Assembly: GCF_020150455.1 (NCBI RefSeq)
Contig: NZ_CP083740.1
Location: forward strand, 2,294,001-2,358,000
Source: Bremerella sp. TYQ1
GTDB taxonomy: Bacteria; Planctomycetota; Planctomycetia; Pirellulales; Pirellulaceae
DNA length: 64,000 nt
Direction: 5' to 3'
The notes under the pieces were generated by a model. The model searched no databases. It was not told the DNA's origin and worked only from the letters and a program-made list of their open reading frames with translations. The first letter of the stretch is position 1. Every line of letters begins with the position of its first letter. Both the position numbers and the translations under genes were made by a program. Positions 36,713 to 45,309 of the stretch are shown one piece after another.

Positions 36713-36933
36713 CAACAAGCTTCCAGAGTCACGAATAGTTGATTCATTGGTTCCGATTAGAGCGTCATGGACACGAACTTGCCGGGAAACAACAACATGC
36801 TCACTCCAGTGTATTCACTTCCACTTCGATGCCCCAAAGAAGAACCTCGCCGTCGCCATGATCGGCATGGTACCGTCGCCAACAAAGACAAAAACGGCAT
36901 TCAATCTCATCCACCCCTTTGGTCTCTGCTGCG

Positions 36934-38463
36934 TTAGGCTTTGATCACCTTGGCAGGGACTGGCATACCGTTGGGATCGAGCGTGTACGCGTACGCTTCT
37001 TTCATATCGGCCTTGCCACTGTCGGTGTAAATCAGGAGCCGATCGCCGTCGGTTCGGACTTTTACAATGCCATAGGCCGCTCGGCTGAAGCCGAAGAAGG
37101 GACCTCGCTTGGCGTGATCGTCGTCGTCGAGCCGACGCGACCAACCTTCCATGCTGAAGAACGCTACGAGCTCGGTGACAAAAATGAGCGGTTCCGGGAC
37201 GCGGGAAAACTTGCCGAGACTTCCCATCAGCGTGGCCCTGGGGTGGATGTATTCCTTGCGAGCCGATTCGTCGCCACTTGATACCACACTGATTATCGGG
37301 GAAACCATTTGAAAAAAGGCTCCCGAGAAATCGGCCGAACCATGATGCGGCACCTTGAATACCTCGGACCGCAGGTTGATCTCGCCATGCTGATGCCGCT
37401 GGGCCAGAATACGTCCTGCTTCCTCGTTTAAGTCCCCTGAGAAAAGAAAGCTAAACCCACCATACTTAAGGCGAAAAACAATCGAATGACCGTTGATCGT
37501 GTGCCCCGCGTCGAGCCCCTTGAACTCGCTTTCGTCCAGGCTCATCGACTCGTGACCGATACGTGGCCCTTTGGGCGGCTTGCCGAGAAACTTCAACCCG
37601 GTCGTCGAACCGACTGTGGTCAGCAAAGGCCCCAGCACTTGCATCTCGAGCCCTTCGGTTTCCAGAAAGTCGAACGCGTCGTCGTCACCAAAGGAAAGCT
37701 TCCGGAACTCAATCGGCGATCGCTCGTTCCACGCCGTGAGAGCTTTTTTCCAAGCTCGAAAGGGCGTATTCATCTCGTCATCGGGCACGGCCAGCAAGTC
37801 GTCGACCAGTCCCGTAATGATGGTTTCTTTGCCAACTTTCTTCGTCGAGCCGAGCATATCCTTATCGGCGGTACGTTTACTGTTTACTGTCCGAGGACGC
37901 TTGACGAGCCCGTTGTGAAAGACCCTTTGCGGCGCGATGAATAACCGCTTTTTCGATTCGCTATTCGTTTCCGAGCGGTGTATTTCGACAAGTCCTTTAA
38001 AGTGATCAGCATCGCCGTGGGTCACCAACATACAGTCGATCTTCTTCGGTCGCGCCTCGGTACTCCCTCGAAACCGCGCCGCCAGATAGCGGGCAAACAG
38101 CTGATTATCTCCACCATCTACTAAGATGATCTTTCCGTCGGGCGTCTCTATGACGGTGCCGTCGCCTTGCTGAACGTCGACGAAATTTACCTTGAGCACT
38201 CGGCTTTGCTTTTGAGGAATGACGAGATCAGCCGGCTTTAACTTCGATGACTTCGTCGGGCAGATGAAAGCTTCGGTCGTGATCGGCAAGATGCTGCCAT
38301 CCTGCTGTGTCTCGAACTTCGCCGTTTTGATTTTGATGTGCTTGTCTGTCACCTCCTCGACATTGACGTAGTCGCCCCACGCCATCGTATGCAGAAAGCC
38401 CTTGCGGTTAGGAGATGAATAGACGTTGGCCAGATCGACATTGATTACCGATTTCGTACCCAT
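36934..38463 (-). CDS. MBL-fold hydrolase with N-terminal SH3-like domain
   Basis: 509 residues. About 1-100 read as an SH3-like or beta-barrel segment (VINVDLANVYSSPN...VEEVTDKHIKIKT), then a metallo-beta-lactamase domain of the ComEC/Rec2 C-terminal type: 'VNFVDVQQGDGTVIETPDGKIILVDGG', the metal motif HGDADHFKG near 165, 'SGDLNEEAG', and 'KVPHHGSADFS'. An inserted ~130-residue region lies between the metal motifs. No membrane helices, so unlike ComEC it is soluble. The reaction is unknown. ATG at 38463 after GGGGG. Confidence 0.85.
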   Translation of the reverse strand: MGTKSVINVDLANVYSSPNRKGFLHTMAWGDYVNVEEVTDKHIKIKTAKFETQQDGSILPITTEAFICPTKSSKLKPADLVIPQKQSRVLKVNFVDVQQGDGTVIETPDGKIILVDGGDNQLFARYLAARFRGSTEARPKKIDCMLVTHGDADHFKGLVEIHRSETNSESKKRLFIAPQRVFHNGLVKRPRTVNSKRTADKDMLGSTKKVGKETIITGLVDDLLAVPDDEMNTPFRAWKKALTAWNERSPIEFRKLSFGDDDAFDFLETEGLEMQVLGPLLTTVGSTTGLKFLGKPPKGPRIGHESMSLDESEFKGLDAGHTINGHSIVFRLKYGGFSFLFSGDLNEEAGRILAQRHQHGEINLRSEVFKVPHHGSADFSGAFFQMVSPIISVVSSGDESARKEYIHPRATLMGSLGKFSRVPEPLIFVTELVAFFSMEGWSRRLDDDDHAKRGPFFGFSRAAYGIVKVRTDGDRLLIYTDSGKADMKEAYAYTLDPNGMPVPAKVIKA

Positions 38464-39104
38464 TGAATCCCCCTTTGCCGGGAACACCGACTTCAACGCT
38501 CGATCAATACCGATGCTTCAGTTTGTCGTGTTGCCCGATCACGATCATTCTCCATTCAAATATCTGGTGCCCAGCGAGCGCCGGTTCCAGGAACACACCC
38601 CTCTTACGAAACAATGAGCATAGCCCGATCGGACCACCGATCCCATTACGAAACTGAGAAAACTTGAAAAGCCAGATTACGTTGACCCAAACCGCAGCAG
38701 CTGGACGATTAGCGGGAGCGCAATATTGCTGCCTCGGTCGTTATCTCTCGCCCCATGGCGGACGTAACTTCACGGCCTCAGATGCACCAAACGGCCTCAC
38801 TATTGAGACAGACTCGCCACAAGAGCCGTCTCAACAAGATCGCTTATTGAGAGCGGCTATCTTTTGGCACAAAATGCAAGTCTTAACCACGTAACGGGTT
38901 AATGACCTATGGATTTTGCCGATACGAGTGATACCATTCGGAAGTAGTTGAGACTGCACACGATGATGTAGCTACCGCCAAGTATCGTTCAGGCTCGCGA
39001 TTTGCACCGTAGTTTCGGCGACCTAAACGCTTCGCCTCGCGGTGATAACGCACCAAACACGAGCGACGATGATCGCTCTTCAGCCAGAATGAAAGGACAC
39101 CAAA
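38464..39104. other. 640-base intergenic stretch without recognised gene
   Basis: No convincing protein-coding or known RNA gene. It contains an inverted repeat TTGAGAC (38803-38809) / GTCTCAA (38828-38834) beginning in a TATTGAGAC sequence shared with the repeat at 33095. The last part holds the bacterioferritin promoter region. Confidence 0.4.
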
Positions 39105-39563
39105 ATGGATCAGGCCGTAATTGACAAGTTGAACGAAATTTTGAAGCACGAGTGGACCGGAGTCGCTCAGTACTCGCAGGCCGGATTTGTCGTGAGCGGG
39201 CTGTGGCGAGAAGTCTACAGCGAAATGTTCCTGGACGCCGCCAAGGAATCGTTCGGCCACGCGAAGATCATCGGCCAGAAGATTTCCGCGCTGGGTGGCG
39301 TTCCGACCATCGAACGCAACCAGGTCAAACAGACCGACGACCTCTACGAAATGCTGACCAACGGGCTAGAGTTTGAATCGAAAGCGGTTCAGCTTTACCA
39401 AGAAGTGCTGTCAATGGTGGATGGCAAGAATCGCCCGCTGGTTGTCCTGCTGGAAGAAATCCTTCTGGAAGAACAAGAAGGCGTCGACGAGTTCACGATG
39501 ATCCTGAAGGATCCGTCGGTCGCTGCCCAAGCCAAGGGTGGCAGCGCGTCGAAGGCGGGCTAA
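39105..39563 (+). CDS. bacterioferritin-like protein
   Basis: 152-residue ferritin-like four-helix protein that would store iron or bind DNA as a Dps/Bfr relative. Glutamate/histidine ferroxidase residues are visible in EHEWTGVAQY-type helix 1 (HEW at about 15-17), 'AKESFGHAKII' and 'LLEEILLEEQEGVDEFTMI'. The Met52-type haem ligand cannot be confirmed. ATG with a weak GAAAGGA site upstream. A terminator follows. Confidence 0.88.
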   Translation: MDQAVIDKLNEILKHEWTGVAQYSQAGFVVSGLWREVYSEMFLDAAKESFGHAKIIGQKISALGGVPTIERNQVKQTDDLYEMLTNGLEFESKAVQLYQEVLSMVDGKNRPLVVLLEEILLEEQEGVDEFTMILKDPSVAAQAKGGSASKAG

Positions 39564-39609
39564 GAAGTCTCGCAAAGTTTGCGCGAAGGTTACAGGCAAT
39601 CTACAGGTG

Positions 39610-39668
39610 TTGTTGAGGCAATGACCCAGGTAATACCAAGGCAATTGCCCAACAATGCTTGTTTTTCG
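39610..39668 (+). terminator. terminator after bacterioferritin gene
   Basis: TTGTTGAGGCAAT (39610-39622) pairs with ATTGCCCAACAA (39644-39655), one base bulged, followed after a short spacer by TTGTTTTTC. It is between convergent genes. Confidence 0.7.
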
Positions 39669-39676
39669 CGCGACGG

Positions 39677-40033
39677 CTAAGCGGACTCGGCGTGCCAAAT
39701 ACGAAGCGAAGGTGCCGCGGGGGCAGGAATGCGTCCCGTAACAATCGCGTCATCTTCCTGGCGACTGGCCTTCAGTGTGACACGCTCACGCTTTGCCGAA
39801 ACCATTTCAGGCAAAGCACTTGCGATACCAAGAGCCGTTCGCAAAGCAGCGAGTGATTCTGGCGGAACTTGAACACTGGACTGAGTAAACCAACCGACCC
39901 GTTCGCCACCATAGCTTTGCTGGCGAATTTCAACGAAGGCGTAACCCTCGCGGTCGGAACAGTTTACGACGAGCGTTCGATCGCGGTCTCCGGTCGAAAT
40001 CGTTTCGACCACTTGTTCAGTAGGGTAGGGCAT
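39677..40033 (-). CDS. PC4-like hypothetical protein
   Basis: 118 residues. The central stretch 'LVVNCSDREGYAFVEIRQQSYGGERVGWFTQSSVQVPPESLAALRTALG' has the strand pattern of the PC4/YdbC single-strand nucleic-acid-binding family. This resemblance is based on pattern only. The ATG at 40033 starts MPYPTEQVV; 14 in-frame residues upstream are less likely. Convergent with the bacterioferritin gene. Confidence 0.6.
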   Translation of the reverse strand: MPYPTEQVVETISTGDRDRTLVVNCSDREGYAFVEIRQQSYGGERVGWFTQSSVQVPPESLAALRTALGIASALPEMVSAKRERVTLKASRQEDDAIVTGRIPAPAAPSLRIWHAESA

Positions 40034-40351
40034 GTGCGGTGAGAGTGCTATCTGCTTGAGCAAAATTGATATCAAGTCTCAGTTCGCTTCTATTTTGCGA
40101 ATGTCCTGCTCTCACGTCAATAAGAAAAAGTACCGATTGATCCAAATCGCTTGGCTTATTGACGGTTATCGCGAATCGCAGTATCATTTCGCGTTTCCCC
40201 CGGCATATTGTGCCTCACTTGGTGAGGCTTTCATCGGACGATAGCCCCTACGACTCTTGGATGGACGTTATCCAGCGAGACCCAAAGGGGCGTTAAACTG
40301 AGTCTGGGAAGCGACTTACGCTTTCACCAAGACCTCACTGGAACCACGGTC
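40034..40351 (+). promoter_or_regulatory. leader of rpmF-fab cluster with two hairpins
   Basis: 318 bases without a protein gene. A perfect 7-bp hairpin GCCTCAC/GTGAGGC (40212-40228) is followed by TTT and resembles a short terminator. A larger structure, GCCCCT (40244-40249) with AGGGGC (40286-40291), encloses CTC/GAG and TGGAT/ATCCA helices. The region directly precedes rpmF and may hold its promoter plus an attenuator or a site for L32-linked autoregulation; no known riboswitch was recognised. Confidence 0.4.
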
Positions 40352-40558
40352 ATGGCAGTACCTAAAAGAAAACAGTCGAATTCCCGCACCGGCATGCGTC
40401 GCGCTCACGATGGCCTGAAGGCTCGTGAATTGACTTTGTGCCCTCACTGCTTGCACGAACGCCGCGTTCGCGTTGCCGTCCCGACCCACGTAGTCTGCCC
40501 AGAATGTGGCTACTACCAAGGTCGTATCGTGATGCCAACGAACGAAGCCGCCGAATAA
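40352..40558 (+). CDS. rpmF: 50S ribosomal protein L32
   Basis: 68 residues starting MAVPKRKQSNSRTGMRRAH, the L32 signature, with the zinc-binding Cys pairs CPHC near 31-34 and CPEC near 49-52. It stands directly ahead of the fatty-acid genes, as in most bacteria, although plsX and fabH, usually between rpmF and fabD, are missing here. Confidence 0.96.
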   Translation: MAVPKRKQSNSRTGMRRAHDGLKARELTLCPHCLHERRVRVAVPTHVVCPECGYYQGRIVMPTNEAAE

Positions 40559-40682
40559 GCAACGTTGCCTTCCAAAGTGAAGTAGACCGCTGGGAAAATG
40601 CGCACCTTGAAAGCATACAAGGCTGTGCAATCTGACAGCGGTCTATCGCCTTCGAAGGACCAGCAAGAGAAGGGCACCTGCG

Positions 40683-41591
40683 ATGAGCAAGATCGCATTC
40701 CTATTCCCAGGACAAGGCGCGCAATCAGTCGGAATGGGCAAAGCCCTCTACGACACACTGCCCGCAGCGAAAGAGTATTTCGATCGAGCCAACGAGGTTC
40801 TCGGATACGATCTCGCTCAGATTTGCTTTGAAGGTCCAAGCGAAAAGCTCGACTCGACCAATCACAGCCAACCGGCATTGTTTGTCACCAGCATTGCGGC
40901 ACTCGCCCAATTGCGGGACCAAACGCCCGACATCTTGCTCTCTGCAGAAGCAACGGCCGGATTGAGCCTTGGCGAATACACAGCCATGGTCTTCGCTGGC
41001 GTCATGGAATTTGAAGACGCCCTCAAGGTCGTTCAAGTCCGCGGCGAAGCAATGCAGGCCGCCTCGGAAGCTGTGCCTAGCGGCATGGTTAGCATTCTCG
41101 GGCTCGACCAAGATGCCGTCGAAAAGATCTGCGACGAAGCACGCGAAGATGGCATCCTGCAAATCGCCAATCTGCTGTGCCCAGGCAATATCGTCGTCTC
41201 GGGAACGAACGATGCATGCGAACGAGCCGCTGAAGTTGCCGAGAAAAGCGGTGCGATGAAAGTCATCCCACTTGCGGTTGCTGGGGCATTTCACACTGAG
41301 ATCATGCGGCCAGCGGTCGAGAAGCTGACCGAAGCCCTAGCGAATGTAACGCTTAAAAGCCCGAAAATCCCTGTGATTTCCAACGTCGATGCCCAGCCGC
41401 ACGACAACCCCGAGGAAATCCGCTCGTTACTTCAGCAACAAGTTTGCTCGCAGGTCCGCTGGGAACAGTCGATGCGACACCTGCTCGACGAAGGATTTGA
41501 CGAGTTCTACGAAATCGGAGCCGGCAAAGTCCTTCGCGGACTAATGAAGCGCATTAATCGCAAAGTTGCATTCACCGGCGTCGAGGCTTAG
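40683..41591 (+). CDS. fabD: malonyl-CoA:ACP transacylase
   Basis: 302-residue FabD that moves malonyl from CoA to ACP. The start 'AFLFPGQGAQSVGMGKALYD' and active-site GLSLGEYTA (Ser near 97) are clear, as is 'AGAFHTEIM' with the catalytic His near 200. First fab gene of the cluster; fabG follows 55 bases later. Confidence 0.96.
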   Translation: MSKIAFLFPGQGAQSVGMGKALYDTLPAAKEYFDRANEVLGYDLAQICFEGPSEKLDSTNHSQPALFVTSIAALAQLRDQTPDILLSAEATAGLSLGEYTAMVFAGVMEFEDALKVVQVRGEAMQAASEAVPSGMVSILGLDQDAVEKICDEAREDGILQIANLLCPGNIVVSGTNDACERAAEVAEKSGAMKVIPLAVAGAFHTEIMRPAVEKLTEALANVTLKSPKIPVISNVDAQPHDNPEEIRSLLQQQVCSQVRWEQSMRHLLDEGFDEFYEIGAGKVLRGLMKRINRKVAFTGVEA

Positions 41592-41646
41592 ACGCTACGC
41601 CCATCCCACTAAACCTATTGATCTTATAACGTTAGGCATTTTTCTC

Positions 41647-42417
41647 ATGAGCGACGCTGACTGGAACGCACTTCCCGTTGATTTGACTGGCAAAATTGCC
41701 ATCGTCACTGGCGCCTCGCAAGGTATTGGCCAGCAGATCGCCATTGGACTCGGTAAACGCGGCGCCAAAGTGGCCTGTGTCGCCCGAAGTGCCGACAAGC
41801 TGGCCGAAACGGTTACCGCCATCAAAGATGCCGGCGGCGACGCAGAAGCGTTTCCCTGCGATGTCACGTCGCGAGAGAGCGTTGAAGGCCTGATCGACAA
41901 AGTCGCCGACGAGTGGGAAAAGATCGATATCCTGGTCAACAACGCCGGCGTCACGCGAGACAACTTGCTTCCTCGCATGACCGACGAAGAATGGGATACC
42001 GTTATCAATACAAACCTGCGCGGGATGTTCCTGTTCAGCCGTGCCGCCTCGAAGTACATGATGCGTGCCCGTTTTGGCCGAATCATCAACATCAGCAGCG
42101 TGTCAGGCATCATGGGCAACCCTGGCCAGACGAACTACTCAGCCTCCAAGGCTGGCATGATTGGCTTCACTCGCAGCCTGAGCCGCGAACTGGCCGGCCG
42201 CAAGGTCACCATAAACGCCATTTGCCCTGGCTTTATCGAATCGGACATGACCAAAGCCCTTGGTCCAGCCGTCGAAGACGAAGTCAAAAAACGCATTCCT
42301 GCGAAACGCATGGGCAAGCCAACCGAGATCGCTGACGCGGTCCTGTTCCTTGCCAGCGACAACGCGGCATACGTTACCGGGCAAGTCCTCACTGTCGACG
42401 GCGGCATGACGGGCTAG
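41647..42417 (+). CDS. fabG: 3-oxoacyl-ACP reductase
   Basis: Short-chain dehydrogenase that reduces beta-ketoacyl-ACP with NADPH. The cofactor motif TGASQGIG, the NNAG motif, and the catalytic Ser-Tyr-Lys (SSVSG... YSASKAG) are present. The ATG at 41647 gives 256 residues and opens with an N-terminal extension MSDADWNALPVDLTGKIAIVTG a little longer than E. coli FabG. The earlier in-frame 27 residues overlap fabD and are rejected. Confidence 0.95.
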   Translation: MSDADWNALPVDLTGKIAIVTGASQGIGQQIAIGLGKRGAKVACVARSADKLAETVTAIKDAGGDAEAFPCDVTSRESVEGLIDKVADEWEKIDILVNNAGVTRDNLLPRMTDEEWDTVINTNLRGMFLFSRAASKYMMRARFGRIINISSVSGIMGNPGQTNYSASKAGMIGFTRSLSRELAGRKVTINAICPGFIESDMTKALGPAVEDEVKKRIPAKRMGKPTEIADAVLFLASDNAAYVTGQVLTVDGGMTG

Positions 42418-42633
42418 CACAATTTGGAAACGCCTTAGTGGCATTGACTTACACAACGCAAATTATCTAAGAGCGTGTTTCCAGAAATTTAAGATGGATA
42501 GGGTGGTGTCCACCTTGACCCGTTTTACTTGGGTCATCTATCTTGTTGAGCTTGAAACTTCATAAAAAACCAACTTAGGTCACCTATAGCAGGCCGAGCT
42601 TTCGGCCTCTTGCCCCAAAACGGAGGACACGTC
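42418..42633 (+). promoter_or_regulatory. leader of acpP with hairpins
   Basis: 216 bases between fabG and acpP. It holds GGTGG-TGT-CCACC, then TGACCC/GGGTCA (42516-42536) and a GGCCG/CGGCC hairpin just before the acpP ribosome-binding site GGAGG. A promoter for high acpP expression is likely here; no clear -35/-10 was picked. Confidence 0.4.
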
Positions 42634-42870
42634 GTGTCGGTTGAAGAGCGTGTAATCGAAATCGTCGCCAGCCAGCTGGGTGTGGATAAAGAAAAGGTTT
42701 CTCGTGATAGTTCCTTCGTGAACGACCTCGGAGCCGATTCCTTGGACATGGTCGAATTGGTCATGGAACTGGAAGAAGAATTTGATATCGACATCCCGGA
42801 AGATTCCGCGGATAAGATTGAGACGGTCGGTCAAGCAATTGACTACCTGGAAGAAGCCAAGAACTCTTAG
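42634..42870 (+). CDS. acpP: acyl carrier protein
   Basis: 78-residue ACP with the phosphopantetheine attachment motif [10 protein letters not shown] (Ser near 38). The start is a GTG at 42634, placed by the GGAGG nine bases upstream; an earlier TTG would add eight atypical residues. It lies between fabG and fabF, the usual order. Confidence 0.95.
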   Translation: MSVEERVIEIVASQLGVDKEKVSRDSSFVNDLGADSLDMVELVMELEEEFDIDIPEDSADKIETVGQAIDYLEEAKNS

Positions 42871-42924
42871 TCGTTAGCGACTGATCTTTCCTTCCCGCTT
42901 TGTACTCCTAGCGTCCATCGAATC

Positions 42925-44166
42925 ATGAAGCGTCGTGTTGTCGTTACCGGAATGGGGATTGTTTCCTCGCTTAGCAGCCAACTAGATCAGTTTTGGTCGA
43001 AGTTGATTGCCGGCGAGAGCGGTATCCACGAAATCAAAATCCTGGATACCTCCCGATTCAAGGTGAAGTTCGCAGCGGACGTTCACGATTGGGCACCGGA
43101 CGAGTACATCGACTCGAAAGAGCAGAAACGACTCGACCGTTTCTCGCAATTTGGAATGGTCGCGGGAATCGATGCCATCACACAGTCTGGCCTCGATTTC
43201 TCGCAGGAAGATTCTTACCGCTGCGGCGTGATTCTCGGTTCCGGTGTGGGCGGCATCGCCACCATTGAAGAACAGACCGAGAAGCTACTCACCAAAGGTG
43301 CGGATCGGGTATCTCCGATGACGATCCCGCGCCTGATGCTCAATGCGGCCGGCGGAAACATCTCGATTCGCTATGGACTTCGCGGACCCAACTACACCGT
43401 TGCCACCGCATGTGCGAGTGCGACGAACGCTCTGGGCGATGCTTTGAAGTCAATCCAATACGACGAAGCAGACGTCATGATTTCTGGCGGTACCGAAGCG
43501 GGAATCACCCCGATGGGTATCAGCGCTTTCTCGAACATGAAAGCTCTCTCGTTCCGCAACGACGACCCCAAAGCTGCCAGCCGCCCGTTCGATCTTGATC
43601 GAGACGGTTTCGTGATGGCGGAAGGAGCCGGCGTGGTTGTCCTGGAAGAACTCGAACATGCGAAAGCTCGCGGTGCGACTATCTTCGCCGAACTCGTCGG
43701 CTTCGGCTGCAGTGGCGATGGTGGTCATATCACGTCGCCTGATCCTGAAGGCCGCGGTGCCGCTCGAGCCATGCAGAACGCATTGAACGACGCCAAGCTG
43801 GCCCCCGAAAAGATCGACTACATCAACGCCCACGGCACGAGTACTCCGCCAGGCGATAAAGCTGAAACGACGGCCATCAAAACGGTCTACGGCGATCACG
43901 CTTACAAGCTGGCCGTTTCCAGCACCAAAAGCTCGCTGGGGCACTCACTCGGGGCTAGTGGCGGTATCGAATTGATCGCCAGCATTAAGGCAATCCAAGA
44001 GGGAATCGTTCCTCCGACGATTAACCTGGAAAAGCCAGATCCTGCGTGCGATCTCGACTATACGCCCAACGAAGCGAAAAACCGAAAAGTCTGCTACGCG
44101 ATGAGCAATAGCTTCGGCTTTGGTGGGCACAACGCCTGCGTTATCGCCAAAGAATACACCGAGTAA
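42925..44166 (+). CDS. fabF: beta-ketoacyl-ACP synthase II
   Basis: 413-residue KAS II. The catalytic Cys163 (TACASATN), the two catalytic histidines in INAHGTSTP and in KSSLGHSLGAS, and the acidic gating residues are intact. It elongates acyl chains in the type II system. Sits 54 bases behind acpP. Compare the altered homologue at 46800. Confidence 0.96.
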   Translation: MKRRVVVTGMGIVSSLSSQLDQFWSKLIAGESGIHEIKILDTSRFKVKFAADVHDWAPDEYIDSKEQKRLDRFSQFGMVAGIDAITQSGLDFSQEDSYRCGVILGSGVGGIATIEEQTEKLLTKGADRVSPMTIPRLMLNAAGGNISIRYGLRGPNYTVATACASATNALGDALKSIQYDEADVMISGGTEAGITPMGISAFSNMKALSFRNDDPKAASRPFDLDRDGFVMAEGAGVVVLEELEHAKARGATIFAELVGFGCSGDGGHITSPDPEGRGAARAMQNALNDAKLAPEKIDYINAHGTSTPPGDKAETTAIKTVYGDHAYKLAVSSTKSSLGHSLGASGGIELIASIKAIQEGIVPPTINLEKPDPACDLDYTPNEAKNRKVCYAMSNSFGFGGHNACVIAKEYTE

Positions 44167-44314
44167 GCTTCCCTCGCTGCATTAACGCAGGGACATCAAA
44201 GCGGAGAAACACTTGAGTTTTTCACGGCTTTGAGAAAAGATCGGTATAGCAAAGAGCCTCGCCGTTGGCCAACCGCGAGGCTCGATCTCTATCTTTACCG
44301 AGAAACTCGCGACC

Positions 44315-45166
44315 ATGATTCGCATAACCTGCCCTTGCTGTGGAGTTGGCATCAACGCCGAAGAGCGGCTGGTCGGCCAAACCGTTCGTTGCCCGAAATG
44401 CTTGGGCATCACGAAAGTCGTTCGCCCTAACTCAGACGACTTAGCCCAAGTCGTCGAGCCGAGTTACGCCCCTCAGCCTCAGGACGACGACAAGCCGCAA
44501 GCTACCCATTGCCCCAAGTGCAGTGCAGGCCTGCCTCCTGGAGAATATCTCTGCAAAAGCTGTGGTTACCACACCAAGCTGGAAGCCTACTTCGAGGATC
44601 TGACGGAAGAGGCACTCGCCCGCGGTTCAGAACCAAAAACCAAGATGGAGAAATGGCTAGACGAGCAACTCCACGAACTGGCAACACCTCGTGATGTCCT
44701 GATCGCCTCGGGACTATGCGCCGCCTTCGTCGGCTTCGTTGCTGTCGTCGCAGGACGAATCTTCTTCGGCCCAGCCCTGGGCACGATACTCGGGCTAATT
44801 GCCGCTGGGGGAATCGGCTACGGCTGGTACGTCCTCATGCAAAGACTTGGAATCTTGAAAGACCCTCAACGGGAAACAAGGCTGCAGCGCGAACGGATGA
44901 ATGATCGAGCCAAAGTACCGCGCAACTCTGAAAAAAGCCGATCGCCCTCCGAGACATTCGCCAAACCGATCCCTGAATCGAGCCCAGCGTCCTCCACAGC
45001 ACCGGAACGCATTAGCCTTTCTGATGAAGAATATGACGTGGACGATATCGATCTGTTTGCCGACGAATCGAATCCAAAGAAGGCCAAGCCAGCTAGCAGT
45101 TCACCTGGGAGTCAATCGAGCAGCCGAGCCGCAAAAGACGACGATTGGCTGAACGACCTGCTTTGA
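44315..45166 (+). CDS. zinc-ribbon membrane protein
   Basis: 283 residues. An N-terminal zinc ribbon (CPCC...CPKC, residues about 6-30) and a second (CPKC...CKSCG near 65-90) are followed by two membrane helices (about 128-148 and 150-170) and a long, charged, low-complexity tail. No family name is certain. It lies between fabF and the exported protein on the same strand, with a GC-rich spacer that holds no terminator I can see. Confidence 0.75.
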   Translation: MIRITCPCCGVGINAEERLVGQTVRCPKCLGITKVVRPNSDDLAQVVEPSYAPQPQDDDKPQATHCPKCSAGLPPGEYLCKSCGYHTKLEAYFEDLTEEALARGSEPKTKMEKWLDEQLHELATPRDVLIASGLCAAFVGFVAVVAGRIFFGPALGTILGLIAAGGIGYGWYVLMQRLGILKDPQRETRLQRERMNDRAKVPRNSEKSRSPSETFAKPIPESSPASSTAPERISLSDEEYDVDDIDLFADESNPKKAKPASSSPGSQSSSRAAKDDDWLNDLL

Positions 45167-45309
45167 CGCGATGAAGTCGCCAAGGTGCGACGATTCGCCT
45201 TGCCGCAAGCGGAGGCGATACCTATACTCCGGCGACTATCGACGAGAAGCCTCAGCCACGAAGGGAATCGGCGAGGCGAAATTTACGTCGGATCACGGAG
45301 GATCGATTC

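Noticed and set aside
36795..36932. Minus-strand frame ending LLWGIEVEVNTLE just downstream of the MBL gene
   Set aside because: Only about 37 codons, with the candidate GTG start directly on its purine run and no family resemblance.
38664..38894. A 76-codon plus-strand frame in the gap before bacterioferritin
   Set aside because: No ribosome-binding site, Gln/Ser/Thr-rich composition, overlaps an inverted repeat.
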